From NCBI GenBank assembly GCA_947646735.1, contig CANTFK010000607.1:1-45669 (forward strand): a DNA stretch of 45,669 nt. Direction: 5' to 3'. Shown in pieces: positions 10,290 to 20,499 of this stretch. The notes beneath the pieces were generated by a model. That model was given only the letters and a program-made list of their open reading frames with translations, made no database searches and was not told the DNA's origin. The translations under genes were made by a program, and so were the position numbers. The DNA is from Peronospora farinosa (taxonomy: Eukaryota > Oomycota > Peronosporomycetes > Peronosporales > Peronosporaceae). Every line of letters starts with the position of its first letter. Positions within the stretch are counted from its first letter, which is position 1.

Positions 10290-11870
10290 ATGCTTCAGTA
10301 TGAATCAAGCACACCGAATTTTGCGAAGAAAACCAAGCACTCCCTCTTCATGGCAGACACACAGACACTGGACTTATTTGACGGCTTGCCGCTCGATTAC
10401 AATTTTCTCGAAAGCAATGATGTGTCTGCAGACGGTGCGATGAATACTAACAACAGAGCGCCCGCTTGTGCCGGTGGATTAATGGGGCCCGACGAACAAA
10501 TGCTTTTAGACAGTGACGTGCCTGGCTCTTCGCATACCTATACGATAACGCCCAAGGTCGAGGGTGAAGACCTACTGACGCCTCTCTCTTTCTCCTTTAA
10601 CTCGAATGGGACGACATCTGTGGGTCCTAATTACCGCGTGGCACCGCAGCACAAACACAAACGAGTACGTTCCAACCCGGACGTTCTATTGGGCTTCGGT
10701 ATAGCAAACATGGCTCCGAGTGTCATTACTCCACCTATAATGGGACCTAATGGTATGGGTTACCCTCAGCAGCACAGTGTGATGATGCCCATGTCATCAT
10801 TTCAAGTAGAGCCGTCGATCAATCCCATTCCATTTCGAGGCACAGGAATACTACCACAAGGCGAGTCATTTCAGGAAATAGATGAATTTTTGCAGGACTT
10901 ATCCTGGTCAGAGCTTACTACCGACCAACAACAGCAGAGACAACAACAACAAATGTTAATGGTGAATGCTGCGACTATGGCAGAAAGTGGTGTTCTTGAC
11001 GAAGGGGCGTCACCTGTTTCCTACCGTTCGCATCGAATCCAAGAAGGAGTGAACGAGCTGAAAATGAAACGGAAACGTCCTGTCAATCATCACTCGAGAC
11101 ACCATTCAAACCCTGTGGACCTACTACACAATTTGGACCAATTCCGTATCTTAGCAGAGCAGAACAAGCAACAGCAACATGTGCAGCAGCAACAACAATT
11201 ACAGCAGCAGCAACAATTACAACAGCAGAACATAAACTCGAATCAAGGGTACTCAAATCCGTTTGCCAGCTTTCAAGACCATACGGTGTTCCCGTCACCA
11301 GCGCAACCCAACGTGCAGCAGTTCCAGTTCCAGGTGCCGCCTCAGATCGCCAGTGGTGCTGTACATTCGCTGCATGGTCGTCGGTCATCTCTTGGCAGCA
11401 ATTTGCCACCACGTGCAGCTGCTCGCAGGCCTGGTGGTCCCCACCACTCGTCAGGGTTGTCGATGGATATGGCCCAGATGAATCTAGGATTCCTCTCGGT
11501 TCCAGAGGAATTGAGTATGGCCGAGCTCAACCCGCATCAGTCGCCGCAGCTATGTCACGTGAACACCTCTACCTCTTCATCAGGCAGCAAGATGACTGCC
11601 GACGAAGCGAATCGAAAGTTGTACAAGTGTGGTCGCTGCGGGCAGCCCAAGGTGGGCCATATTTGCACGATGCCCGACCAGCGCAACAATTGGACGCAGG
11701 TGGACCTAGGAGTCACGAAGGGGCTCAAAGTCATGCGCATTAATTGCCACATTATGCCGGTGAAGAGCAAGTGGGTGGCGATGTGTGACGACCACGAGCC
11801 GGTGCAGGTCGAGTCGAAAAGCGACTTTAAGAGGGAGGAGGAAGTCGAAGCAGAGCCGCTGGGAATCTGA
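10290..11870 (+). CDS. Gln-rich putative nuclear protein with C-terminal CX2CX6HXC motif
   Basis: Uninterrupted 526-aa frame; an alternative start at 10350 (MADTQTLDLFDGL) would remove 20 residues and gives a more ordinary N-terminus. The protein is low-complexity, with Gln runs near residues 210-230 and 290-320, an RKRPVNHHSRHHS-like basic patch, and a basic KHKRVRSNPD segment. Near the C-terminus a compact putative zinc site reads KCGRCGQPKVGHIC (C447, C450, H457, C459), followed by a conserved-looking block (MRINCHIMPVKSKW). The spacing is not that of the classical CX2CX4HX4C knuckle. It lies about 240 bp after the MYB gene on the same strand. A transcriptional role is inferred from composition only; I do not recognise the family by name. 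Confidence 0.8.
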   Translation: MLQYESSTPNFAKKTKHSLFMADTQTLDLFDGLPLDYNFLESNDVSADGAMNTNNRAPACAGGLMGPDEQMLLDSDVPGSSHTYTITPKVEGEDLLTPLSFSFNSNGTTSVGPNYRVAPQHKHKRVRSNPDVLLGFGIANMAPSVITPPIMGPNGMGYPQQHSVMMPMSSFQVEPSINPIPFRGTGILPQGESFQEIDEFLQDLSWSELTTDQQQQRQQQQMLMVNAATMAESGVLDEGASPVSYRSHRIQEGVNELKMKRKRPVNHHSRHHSNPVDLLHNLDQFRILAEQNKQQQHVQQQQQLQQQQQLQQQNINSNQGYSNPFASFQDHTVFPSPAQPNVQQFQFQVPPQIASGAVHSLHGRRSSLGSNLPPRAAARRPGGPHHSSGLSMDMAQMNLGFLSVPEELSMAELNPHQSPQLCHVNTSTSSSGSKMTADEANRKLYKCGRCGQPKVGHICTMPDQRNNWTQVDLGVTKGLKVMRINCHIMPVKSKWVAMCDDHEPVQVESKSDFKREEEVEAEPLGI

Positions 11871-12366
11871 GCGCTCCCGTTGCGCACGTGTCAAATGCAT
11901 GTTTTACTTGTATATACCACGAAAAAACTTCAGTAACGATAATATGGACAAATGTGGAGTTGCTTTATCCGGTGCAAGCTCCCAGTAGTTTCCAAGTACA
12001 TTACGCGAGTGCATTTATTGAACCAATCCTGGCATTCTCTAACACGTGATTGTAGACGATCTCTGTGCTGCTACCATCCCATTGTAGTGTTGCAAAGTAT
12101 AAATGCCTGTCAATTCTTATGTGTAATTGGTAGGCAAACCCAGGTGGACCGCTGGTGACCAACTGCAAATCGTTGAGATGCAAAGTAATGCTTCGAGTCT
12201 CACGAGCTCTACAAAACGACAACCGTCTGTCCTAAACTTGAATACAGTCAAGTCAGTTAGATCTATCGAGCATCAATATTGAATATCGACACAAGACTCA
12301 TGGGGTGCATTGTAAATGCAGTTGGTCCTAAATACAACAGGAAAACAATTTACTAAAGTACAGCTT
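11871..12366. other. Intergenic, nothing recognised
   Basis: AT-rich DNA between convergent coding frames. Short frames on both strands (for example 12001-12222 minus) show no domain or codon pattern that I can support. Confidence 0.5.
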
Positions 12367-12771
12367 CTACCAATGTAATGAGATGATGATCATGTTGTGA
12401 TATGTTCCAAAGCAGTTTCCATGCTGCTTATCCGCCTGTGAAGTCGTGCTTTGGAGTACTTTGTCGGCAGCTATTAACTTTCTGGTTCCGATATGTGATC
12501 TTGCACAGCTAGCGTTTTGCCGGTTCTTGGATGTTTGACTGCCTCCATTGTCCTGCACATATCCAATGACACCATGGGCACCAAGCTCCCGATCACACTT
12601 GTTAAAACTATCCATTCGCAAAATCTGATCTTTCAATTTTTCCGAAGTGTCCACCTTGTCGTCTCCGCTTTCAACCATGCCTCTCAGACGATCAAAGCGC
12701 GCATTCGCCGGCAACGATCGCGACAAACGTGGATGACAAGGTGGCGGCTCGCAGGTTAGCTGCAGCCGCAT
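12367..12771 (-). CDS. Small hypothetical protein, possibly the last exon of a spliced gene
   Basis: 134-codon minus-strand frame with a plausible codon pattern in its first two thirds (for example ESGDDKVDTSEKLKDQIL). No domain, signal peptide or effector motif is recognised. Just upstream on the same strand is a CTGACTAATC branch-like motif followed by CTGCAG, so the frame may really begin at an acceptor near 12755 with an exon further upstream; I could not find a convincing donor. It may equally be a decayed gene or a chance frame. Confidence 0.3.
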   Translation of the reverse strand: MRLQLTCEPPPCHPRLSRSLPANARFDRLRGMVESGDDKVDTSEKLKDQILRMDSFNKCDRELGAHGVIGYVQDNGGSQTSKNRQNASCARSHIGTRKLIAADKVLQSTTSQADKQHGNCFGTYHNMIIISLHW

Positions 12772-13696
12772 ACATGAAAGCTCGAAAGATTAGTCAGAAA
12801 AGTGCAAAGTGTAAGGCAAGTCGTCAGTAGCCAGAAAGAGCTAAGCGAAGTAATATATATCTTTGAGTGTCAAGAGATATATCTATATATCGAGCATAGC
12901 TGGACGCTAGAGAGACTGCAATAAAGCGAGATTGCAACAGATCAGACTGTCTATTACATCCTTATGATTATATAAAATATGTCTGTGATATAAATCCCCT
13001 GATCTTTTGTCATGACTGCGTCGTTTTCCTATGCACTATCTCAATTTGCTGGCTCAACCTGACGGGCTAACGGAGACACTCCAAAAGAGCACGTGGGACC
13101 GTGACTAACTAGATCCGAGCACATGCAGGGGGAAAGTAGCGTCTTATAAGTAAGGCCGGATACCAAACAGCCTGGCCCATCTAGGACAAGACTGTATCCT
13201 ACACATGCAGCTCCGGTTTTGGAATCGGAACGGACAAAATCACGTTCTAAGAGAGTTCGCTGTTGGTAAGACCGATAATCGTGCTCGGCGAACGGGTCGG
13301 CGAACTAAAGAGGCGGAACGGAAAAGGGCAGGAACTTGTTAATGCCTATTCGCTATTTTGTCAACGTGCCCCACACCTCAAAAACTTCGTGCCTATTGCT
13401 CCCCGTCAAATTCGCACGATGCACACTTCCCGTGACGCACGCGACGTAAAAAAGGCCTCTCCCCTTTAACCTTGACCCCTTATTTCCTGCCGAGGGCAAG
13501 AGAACCGATATACCGATGCTTTAGAGACCTATGTCGCCAAATGAAGAGATGCGATTGTCTAAAGTGGGACCCCACACCCCACACCCCTGGTGTTAAATGA
13601 GGTATTTCAGGTGTGGTTCGACATAGAACACGCTACCTTGTTTATATGGTGAACTTTGCCACAGCGTTTTGCGGTATACAGTAATCAGCGGTCATT
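12772..13696. other. Intergenic upstream of the receptor-like pseudokinase
   Basis: An AT-rich part with TATATA clusters (about 12850-12990) is followed by a more GC-balanced part (13000-13600). No open frame with recognisable content. A segment ending TCTATTACA near 12960 resembles an LTR end but has no partner. Confidence 0.45.
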
Positions 13697-15856
13697 ATGC
13701 ATCGAAGGCGAAGAAAACGGGCAAGTCTCTTTATAATGGCGACTTTAATCTCTTCCTTTTCTTCCTATCACGCTCATGAATGGACCACAAGTCGCAATTG
13801 TCTTACAACCTGCTCACTTAATGCACTACAGTGTCTTGTATCGCTCCAGGACGGCAAATGTTTGGCATTGTCTCAAACTGAGACTACAAATGAATGGCGT
13901 ATCGTTTTAGAAGCTGCAAAGAGTTACACCTTTCGTTCTATGGAATGGTCATCTGAAATTCAGACACTTCAGCTACAGGGTGTCAAGACGCACGTGGAAT
14001 TTTATCCCTCTAGTCTCTGGATGGGCAAACGGTTGGCTACGCTGGAATTTATTGGCCTGGACTTGTCTAACACGACGTTACCCAAACTCCCCAGCTCTCT
14101 CACACAGCTGCAGATTACGAATTGTGTGCTGTATAATTTACCTGTGACGTGGCTGCTCTCTCTGCCTCAGCTCGAGTCGATTGTGCTGATGGACAATTAT
14201 TTGACGGATGCGACACAAACGCTGACAGAGCTCAGTAACCAGCAATTTACGTTGCTAAGCGGTCGAGTTGTGAGTAATATGGTAATAGGGCCAACGGTGG
14301 AGGAAGCACAGATTGCTGCGTGCACAGAGGAAAAAGGAGGCAGTGTGCAGAGGCTCGGTCAATGGCCAGTATGCGTCACTCCTGACGACGCAGTTATTGC
14401 TCGAAAGTTGCTGATTTTTACACATCTTAGATCCAGCGGAAGTTCTTTAGAGAACAGCAGCAGCTTTGGGTCTTCTTCACATGATCACGACACTTCGGCA
14501 CTCGTGATGCTCAGTCTCGGCTTGCCCTTCATCTTTTGCTTGTATAAGATGGGGCTCTTCATTTATTTTATGCGGACAAACAAACGATATAGTAGTGAGG
14601 GTGGTGGTACTAGCAGAGTTGGGCGTGTCCACACATTAAAGAACGCGGCCACAGCCACGACACGTGATACCGACGCCGGTCGTCCTACCGTAAACGTCTT
14701 GAGTACTTCTCCACCACCTTCTCCTTCCCCATGCGGTTATCAGAAGCGGGATAAACAGCCATTTGAAAGCAGCAACGCTGAAGTCTGGGTGGACAAGGAG
14801 CTGCAGTCGTGGCAGCTGGACTTTCAGCGTCTAAAAATGCTGAAGTGTCTCAACTTGCTGCCAACTGAAAAGCGAACAACACTGCGTAAACAAAGCATCA
14901 CGAGCGCCATGAACCCTCGCGAAATATGGCTAGCATCACTTGCAGATGAGTCCATGGCAGCAGCATCACCTGGAGAAGGCGCGCCTACAAAGTTGGTGGT
15001 AGCAAAATATTTGGCACCAAAGTTTGGCCAGGGACGACGCTCATCTGCAAGTGGCAATACAAAGGATAAATTAAAGCGCGAGTTGAAGCGTCAAGCCATA
15101 TTTTCACATCCACAAGTGGTAACCTTTATCGGTGTAGCCTGGTCCCGTGAAACGCATCTGATCGCTGTCACCGAGTACATGGCTCAAGGGGATCTCCGAC
15201 GGTGGCTTCATCGTACTGCCAGCACACATTCTGGCAAATGGTCGATTGTCAAAGTACAAATGCTGCTGGACGTCAGTAGGGCTTTACTTTACCTGCACAC
15301 AATGCATACGCGTCTAGTGCACGGCAACTGCAACTCCCGGAATGTACTGTTGGACCAGTCACTCCGTGCAAAGTTAAGTGACTTTGGCGTGGATGGCTCT
15401 GATAGTCTTACGGAGCAGGAGCTCATGTCGTACAGTGCTGTAGGATCGGGACGATGGATCTCCCCTGAAGCACTTTTGGGATGCGAAACTAGCGCATCGT
15501 ACCCGGACGCCAGTGACGTGTACTCGTTTGGAATCTTGATCGCCGAGTTGGACTCCCATGAGCTGCCTTTTTCGGACTTGATGCAGGCAAATCGGGCAGC
15601 TGTGCCGGAGACTAACATTCTGCAGCTAATTTCGATGGGTGCGTTATCGCCCACGCTGTCCCCAACGTGTCCACCGAGTATCGTGAAGCTGGTAGACGCG
15701 TGCACTAGCTACAAACCCAAGAACAGACCCAGCAGCTCTCAAGTACAGCAACACTTGCGGCGCATTTTAGAGGACTTTCGGGAGTTTGAGAGTAAGACGA
15801 CGGCTACGATCTCGGTCGGGGCACAGCATTCACACCCGCCGTCGAACTTGGTATGA
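13697..15856 (+). CDS. LRR-like receptor protein with TKL-type pseudokinase domain
   Basis: 719 aa, single exon. The N-terminus is strongly basic then hydrophobic (RKRASLFIMATLISSF), consistent with a signal peptide or anchor. An ectodomain with paired Cys and irregular leucine-rich repeats (LDLSNTTLPKLPSSLTQLQI) covers about 90-180. A membrane segment lies near 268-290 (MLSLGLPFIFCLYKMGLFIY). The kinase domain spans about 405-695. It keeps the VAIK-type Lys (K437), DFG (562-564) and an SPE in place of APE. The catalytic loop reads H542-G-N-C-N-S-R-N549, so the HRD Asp and the following Lys are both Asn, and no GxGxxG loop is visible. It is therefore probably a pseudokinase that signals by binding or by partner activation; this is inference. 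A poly-A signal follows at 15906. Confidence 0.9.
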   Translation: MHRRRRKRASLFIMATLISSFSSYHAHEWTTSRNCLTTCSLNALQCLVSLQDGKCLALSQTETTNEWRIVLEAAKSYTFRSMEWSSEIQTLQLQGVKTHVEFYPSSLWMGKRLATLEFIGLDLSNTTLPKLPSSLTQLQITNCVLYNLPVTWLLSLPQLESIVLMDNYLTDATQTLTELSNQQFTLLSGRVVSNMVIGPTVEEAQIAACTEEKGGSVQRLGQWPVCVTPDDAVIARKLLIFTHLRSSGSSLENSSSFGSSSHDHDTSALVMLSLGLPFIFCLYKMGLFIYFMRTNKRYSSEGGGTSRVGRVHTLKNAATATTRDTDAGRPTVNVLSTSPPPSPSPCGYQKRDKQPFESSNAEVWVDKELQSWQLDFQRLKMLKCLNLLPTEKRTTLRKQSITSAMNPREIWLASLADESMAAASPGEGAPTKLVVAKYLAPKFGQGRRSSASGNTKDKLKRELKRQAIFSHPQVVTFIGVAWSRETHLIAVTEYMAQGDLRRWLHRTASTHSGKWSIVKVQMLLDVSRALLYLHTMHTRLVHGNCNSRNVLLDQSLRAKLSDFGVDGSDSLTEQELMSYSAVGSGRWISPEALLGCETSASYPDASDVYSFGILIAELDSHELPFSDLMQANRAAVPETNILQLISMGALSPTLSPTCPPSIVKLVDACTSYKPKNRPSSSQVQQHLRRILEDFREFESKTTATISVGAQHSHPPSNLV

Positions 15857-15905
15857 TGTTGCTTTAGCTTATTTTAATCCCACTATTACAGGAATTCTTG
15901 GTATC

Positions 15906-15911
15906 AATAAA
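15906..15911 (+). terminator. AATAAA polyadenylation signal of the receptor pseudokinase gene
   Basis: AATAAA lies 50 bp after the stop codon on the coding strand, a normal distance for a short 3' UTR. Confidence 0.5.
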
Positions 15912-17124
15912 GAGAAGTTTGTCAGTGTATGTGCTTAGTAAGCAATGGTATACGAACTGAGTCACATGAAGATTTGTGAGCTGAACTCGTAGAAAGATCT
16001 TGCATCTCCTGTATCGTCCGACGCCTTGGAACGTATTGATTCCAGTGATAATTAGGAGAAACTTGATGGCCAAAGAAGTTGTTACTTACTTAAGTGTTAA
16101 TGGTGCATTAGTAGAGACACGCTACGTTATATATCGCTCTGTTTTAATGATGACCAACCACAATCGTGAAGATTGCTTACGTCTTGCTGGCGATAGCACA
16201 CACACATTGATGGTTATCACGGATGGACAGGGCGGATTGCCGAACTGTACCGTTTGAATCTCAAAGACAGGTAGAAGCGTCCTAGTCTGTGATGCATCAG
16301 TGAACCACTGCTGCGATGGCAGTGGGATAGTGAGTCTGAACGCAATCATAATTTGGATACGTCCGAGAGCAGAGCGGCCACACCATGCCGTTTCATATTG
16401 CCAATTGCGACAGCTAGTTTTTACCAAACGTACGCTAAATAAGATGAGGGTGGTGGTGACCTCATGGCAAGATCGTATTCAGCACAGAAGGCTATTGTGC
16501 TATCTCCCTCTGCAGAATGCTACGTCCGCCTTGACTTCAATGTGTACATGGATCGGTTGATAATGAGGTCTTTGCATTTATTGTGGGTAGTTGTCAGTCA
16601 AACGAAGTGCCAGGAAATTCATCCACTGCTAGCAAGCAAGTACATCGAAACGCTTGTCTCCGTGGGAGAACGTCGTCGCAAATCAATCATCGGCAATCGT
16701 AAGATAATTCGAACAACTAGAGCTCATGCAAATGAGCAGCAGTCGAAAGATAGAAATTGCACTGCAATCTGGACTGCAGGGCCGATAAAGTCTCGATAAA
16801 GTCATAGATAGCGCCATGGTTGTAAGCCTACTACGATACTGCCATCCGTGCGATGGGCGTCCGTTATAGTCGTCATCACGCCTTCTGTTAAACGCAGCGT
16901 TTCGCCTCGTTGAAGTCAAGGCGATAGTGAAAAAACCGTTAGGATACTTCTTCAGTCTCACATGCTTCGTCGAGATCAGATCGTTCTCTTGATAGCGAGT
17001 CCGTCGTAGCAAAACCGGTCTATTCTTCCAGTCATGCGCAACCCGCTAAATCTTCCTAGAATAACTTTCAGAAACGACGACGCCACAGTTGTAGCTCACT
17101 ACCGAGATTGCTGTGTCGAGTCAC
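15912..17124. other. Intergenic, nothing recognised
   Basis: About 1.2 kb between two plus-strand genes. Frames such as 16000-16257 plus and 16464-16799 plus have no recognisable domain. The frame of the next gene is closed by a TAG at 17092, so its coding start is not far upstream of 17125 unless an intron intervenes. Confidence 0.5.
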
Positions 17125-19653
17125 ATGCTCGTGAGCAACAATAACGAGGCGGCCCTCGCAGTGGCCAATCGCCCACCAGACACCAAAAAGCAGGGTCGGA
17201 ATCATCGATCGCAGATGATACCGGTCGCTGTTGTAGATGAAGAAATGAAGACTAAGCAGCACGGACTCGTTGTAGGTCCGAAGCATCCGTTAGTGCACGA
17301 ATTGACGGCAATGTTACGACTGAAGCGTCCCGCTGTCTCGTCGAATGAAGACGATAACGCTTCAGCTTACGAGTACGATGACCTGCCAATACTCGAGAGT
17401 AACCGCACATCGTGTTGCACGCCTCGAGATCCGGTCATTATCACCGCTTCAACGGTGGATGAGCCAATGGATCGGTTCAGTGATAGCGTGCCGGAAGGAG
17501 AGCTGCATGTCTGGGTGTACGAAGCTCGTGAGCTCTCGGCTCCATGGTCATTGACCGATACAATGTACAAGGAACACGGTCTTCGAGTCAGGTGTGGACT
17601 GTTAGGAGCTATGCAAGAATCGCCGTGCAATATTTCAGGGAACAAGAAGAATCCGGTGTGGCGTGACGCCGATAACAAGACTCGTGACGAATTGGGCGGA
17701 TACTTTGCATGGGCGTTAGGTCAGCCGGAAGAAACGGCAGGCGACCGACTAAGCCGAGGAGTAGAGGCCAGTGAGTGCAAACTAGAGATTGATGTCATTT
17801 GTGGCGAACGCATTGTCGGTTTAGCGAGTGTGGCACTAGAAGACTTGCTGCTTTCGTCCAAGGATCGTGCATTCGAGGAAGATGCATTGGAAAGTAGAGG
17901 CTCGAAGGTTGTTCGTCTGAGTCCGCATTGGCTACCGCTTGTAGGCAACAATTCAGGCTCACTACAGATCTCGCTTGATTTCATCCCTGTCCCGAATCAA
18001 ATGCTGCGCGGTTCTTCTAGAAGTGTCAGTCTTGTTAACTCTAGTCCGGAGGTGTCAGACGAACATGATGCGGACAATCAAGCCAACGATGGAGTTGCTG
18101 GGCAGTGGAAGTCTCGTTTTCCTCGCAACTTTGTGAAAGGCCGTCCAGCCGTCCCTTGGCTCGACCAATGTCATGATGCTTTCCAACTGGATACGGAAGA
18201 CGAAGCTAGTTCTAGTAGTAACGTGATTGTATCGCGAAGTGGCGGTGTCACAATGTACATTCCGACACAAGTAGCAAGTACGCCACCAAAAGCCACGACT
18301 GTTGGAAGCCTACCATTAGCTTCAAAACCATCCATCTTGTCGTTTGGTCAATCTTCTACCGAAAAGTGTGACGAAGTAATGGATAAGCAGCTCTGGGACT
18401 TGTACTACTTTGGCATTGCAGACGAAGCCAGGAATAAACAAGACCCAGAAGATTTTACTTGTACAATGGCCATGACGTCGGATCATTCAGCTGGGGTTTT
18501 TAATGTGCCATCACGCCCAGAAGCCTCTAGCTATTGTCGTCAGGAAAGTACGTGTGTCAGTGATGTTTTGGCTTACAACGAGCTCATTCAAGATATGGAA
18601 AGTGCAATGAAGTCGATGGAAGACACGGCACCTTCTTCTAGAACCGATTCAAATCAAGGACACGCGGAGGATCAATCTAAAATGGAGACGACGGGAGTCA
18701 AAAGCCCGACATCAAAGCTTCATCTTAAGATGCGTCGGATTCACAAGCCGAATCTGAACTTCAGCAAGCCTCTCGACCGCATCCACTCATTATGGCACGA
18801 TGCAAAGGCTCGTGCAAGCAACAGCTCCGACACAAGCAATGATAGTATCTCTTCTAAAGAGCGCAGTCCAGGGAGAACAAAGGATAGATGCTGGAGCAGC
18901 AGCAATACTAGTCCGTTGGCATTTCGTTCACGCAGTAAAACTCCTTCTCCATCAAGAAAAGAGGGCGTTGTCCTCGTCGATCCTCAAAATCTATTTGTGA
19001 GGTTTCCGTATCAGCGCTCGGCTTCGCGTGACGAAGCAACAACCAAAGCGAAGCGAGAACGACGAACTGCTGAAGATGAACCAAGACGTCGATCTCTTCC
19101 AATCAACATATTTTCGCTGCAACATCGGCAAGAGATGCTCTTACAGCAGCAGCACCGAAAACGTCTACCAAAGCAACAATTGGAGGGTCCACGTGATCTA
19201 CAACCTTTTCTATTGGAAAGTGTTGATCCTCCACTTTTAAGTCGTGATCGAAGCAACACGCTCCACTCAATGACGGATTTGTTCCTTCCAAAAACTGGAG
19301 ACATGCACGGCGTTCAAGTCACAACTCCTGTCAGGGCAGCTAGCCCAGCTTCGAGTCGTTCTATACGAGGAGCAGCCAAAAGAACGACAACACGTCGCCA
19401 CTCAGGCAGCAATGTGGTCTATATCAATGGTTCTCCGTTGTGTGTTGGCAAGTTTATCAACGTCGGCAATGTACCAGGTGTGGTGCGCTTCATTGGCACT
19501 ACGCGGTTTGCAACTGGCACGTGGGTAGGCATTGAGCTCTACGAACAAAAAGGCAAGAACAGCGGCACAATTAATGGAGAACAATACTTCAGCTGTGCAC
19601 CAAACCATGGTATTTTCATTCGTGCCAGCCGCTTGTGCCTTTCACTGCAGTGA
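17125..19653 (+). CDS. C2-like and CAP-Gly domain protein, putative microtubule-associated
   Basis: 842 aa from the ATG at 17125; the frame extends a few codons up to a GTG at 17113, but a TAG at 17092 closes it. Residues about 125-295 look like a C2-type beta sandwich (ELHVWVYEARELSAP, then KNPVWRD, then LEIDVICGERIVGLA). The middle is a long disordered Ser/Arg-rich region. Residues about 773-840 form a CAP-Gly domain with GxxxFxTGxWxGxEL spacing (TTRFATGTWVGIEL) and GKNSG, matching the family's tubulin-tail-binding GKNDG loop. CAP-Gly proteins bind EEY/F tails of tubulin and EB proteins; with a C2 domain this one could link membranes to microtubules, which is inference. The CAP-Gly assignment is strong, the C2 moderate. 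Confidence 0.88.
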   Translation: MLVSNNNEAALAVANRPPDTKKQGRNHRSQMIPVAVVDEEMKTKQHGLVVGPKHPLVHELTAMLRLKRPAVSSNEDDNASAYEYDDLPILESNRTSCCTPRDPVIITASTVDEPMDRFSDSVPEGELHVWVYEARELSAPWSLTDTMYKEHGLRVRCGLLGAMQESPCNISGNKKNPVWRDADNKTRDELGGYFAWALGQPEETAGDRLSRGVEASECKLEIDVICGERIVGLASVALEDLLLSSKDRAFEEDALESRGSKVVRLSPHWLPLVGNNSGSLQISLDFIPVPNQMLRGSSRSVSLVNSSPEVSDEHDADNQANDGVAGQWKSRFPRNFVKGRPAVPWLDQCHDAFQLDTEDEASSSSNVIVSRSGGVTMYIPTQVASTPPKATTVGSLPLASKPSILSFGQSSTEKCDEVMDKQLWDLYYFGIADEARNKQDPEDFTCTMAMTSDHSAGVFNVPSRPEASSYCRQESTCVSDVLAYNELIQDMESAMKSMEDTAPSSRTDSNQGHAEDQSKMETTGVKSPTSKLHLKMRRIHKPNLNFSKPLDRIHSLWHDAKARASNSSDTSNDSISSKERSPGRTKDRCWSSSNTSPLAFRSRSKTPSPSRKEGVVLVDPQNLFVRFPYQRSASRDEATTKAKRERRTAEDEPRRRSLPINIFSLQHRQEMLLQQQHRKRLPKQQLEGPRDLQPFLLESVDPPLLSRDRSNTLHSMTDLFLPKTGDMHGVQVTTPVRAASPASSRSIRGAAKRTTTRRHSGSNVVYINGSPLCVGKFINVGNVPGVVRFIGTTRFATGTWVGIELYEQKGKNSGTINGEQYFSCAPNHGIFIRASRLCLSLQ

Positions 19654-20214
19654 GGCCTAAGCTGTTTATAAACTTTCGAGTGACGTTATGATGGTTTCAT
19701 TGCGACAAGCAGCAATGTGTTCCAGTCACACTCCAGCCAAAACACAAAGGAAGTCTACTGTTTCGACCAGCTCAAAAAGTCTGACCATGAATTCGATGCC
19801 TGAGTGAAGCAGCATCGCAGATCGCAATGCATGTGTCGTCTTCACTTAAGCATAGGAAGAAATTTGAGAACCAACATAAGAATCTGCAAAGATGTTGGTC
19901 CAATGAAGAAGTGTTTGTGTTACTTGTCTGAAAGCGCCTCGACGAACACAAGGTCATCCCTTGGCAAAGTCTACAGTTAGTTGATTATTTTGCAGGCAGT
20001 TCATACGTTTTCGATCCATGTCCGTAGACCCCGCAACTTTTATCAATAGCAACAACATTGTGTACATCGACAAAAACACGTGTGATAGCGTCGACAAATG
20101 AATCAAACGTTTCAGCGTTACATATCCCTGCAGTCCTACATCTTCGTAGAATCTCGGCTTACCACTTTCTTCAGATTACTTGCTACTCCTCAGCATCCTG
20201 ATGCACTATTTTCC
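19654..20214. other. Intergenic, nothing recognised
   Basis: About 560 bp after the CAP-Gly gene with no supportable frame or repeat. Confidence 0.5.
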
Positions 20215-20499
20215 TTATAGTTTTAAAGCGTCATCAAGGACTTCTAGCGTTCTTGTCACGAATCGGTAGCTCATCTTCCAGCCAAATTTGGTTTCAGGAG
20301 CTTTCACACGAGAGCCAAAAGTGTTTTCATGACCAGCTCGCGACCCTGCCTCAACATTATTGTTGTCACCAAGACGCACTAGTTTTTTCATACCATCTAC
20401 TGTTTCAAACCAATATTTTGCATTAGTTACTGCAAACCATTCGCTTTTCAATAGTACGCAAACGTTGCAACGTGTTATTCTTTGGCGTCTAATAATACT
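20215..20499 (-). pseudogene. Gene or transposase relic with one CXXC motif
   Basis: A minus-strand frame from 20499 (after a TAG) to the TAA at 20215 has no ATG near its start. It begins IIRRQRITRCNVC and continues with a plausible protein-like sequence (KYWFETVDGMKKLVRLGD, then TKFGWKMSYRFVTRTLEVL). The RRQRxxRCxVC start recalls the Cys-containing tail of piggyBac-type (DDE_Tnp_1_7) transposases, but the second half of such a zinc motif is missing. It may be the 3' exon of a broken gene or a transposon remnant. Confidence 0.3.

Noticed and set aside
12869..12960. Short solo LTR (TG...CA on minus strand)
   Set aside because: Ends are plausible but there is no partner, target duplication or primer site.
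16000..16257. 85-codon plus-strand frame in the gap before the CAP-Gly gene
   Set aside because: No recognisable domain or splice context; likely chance.
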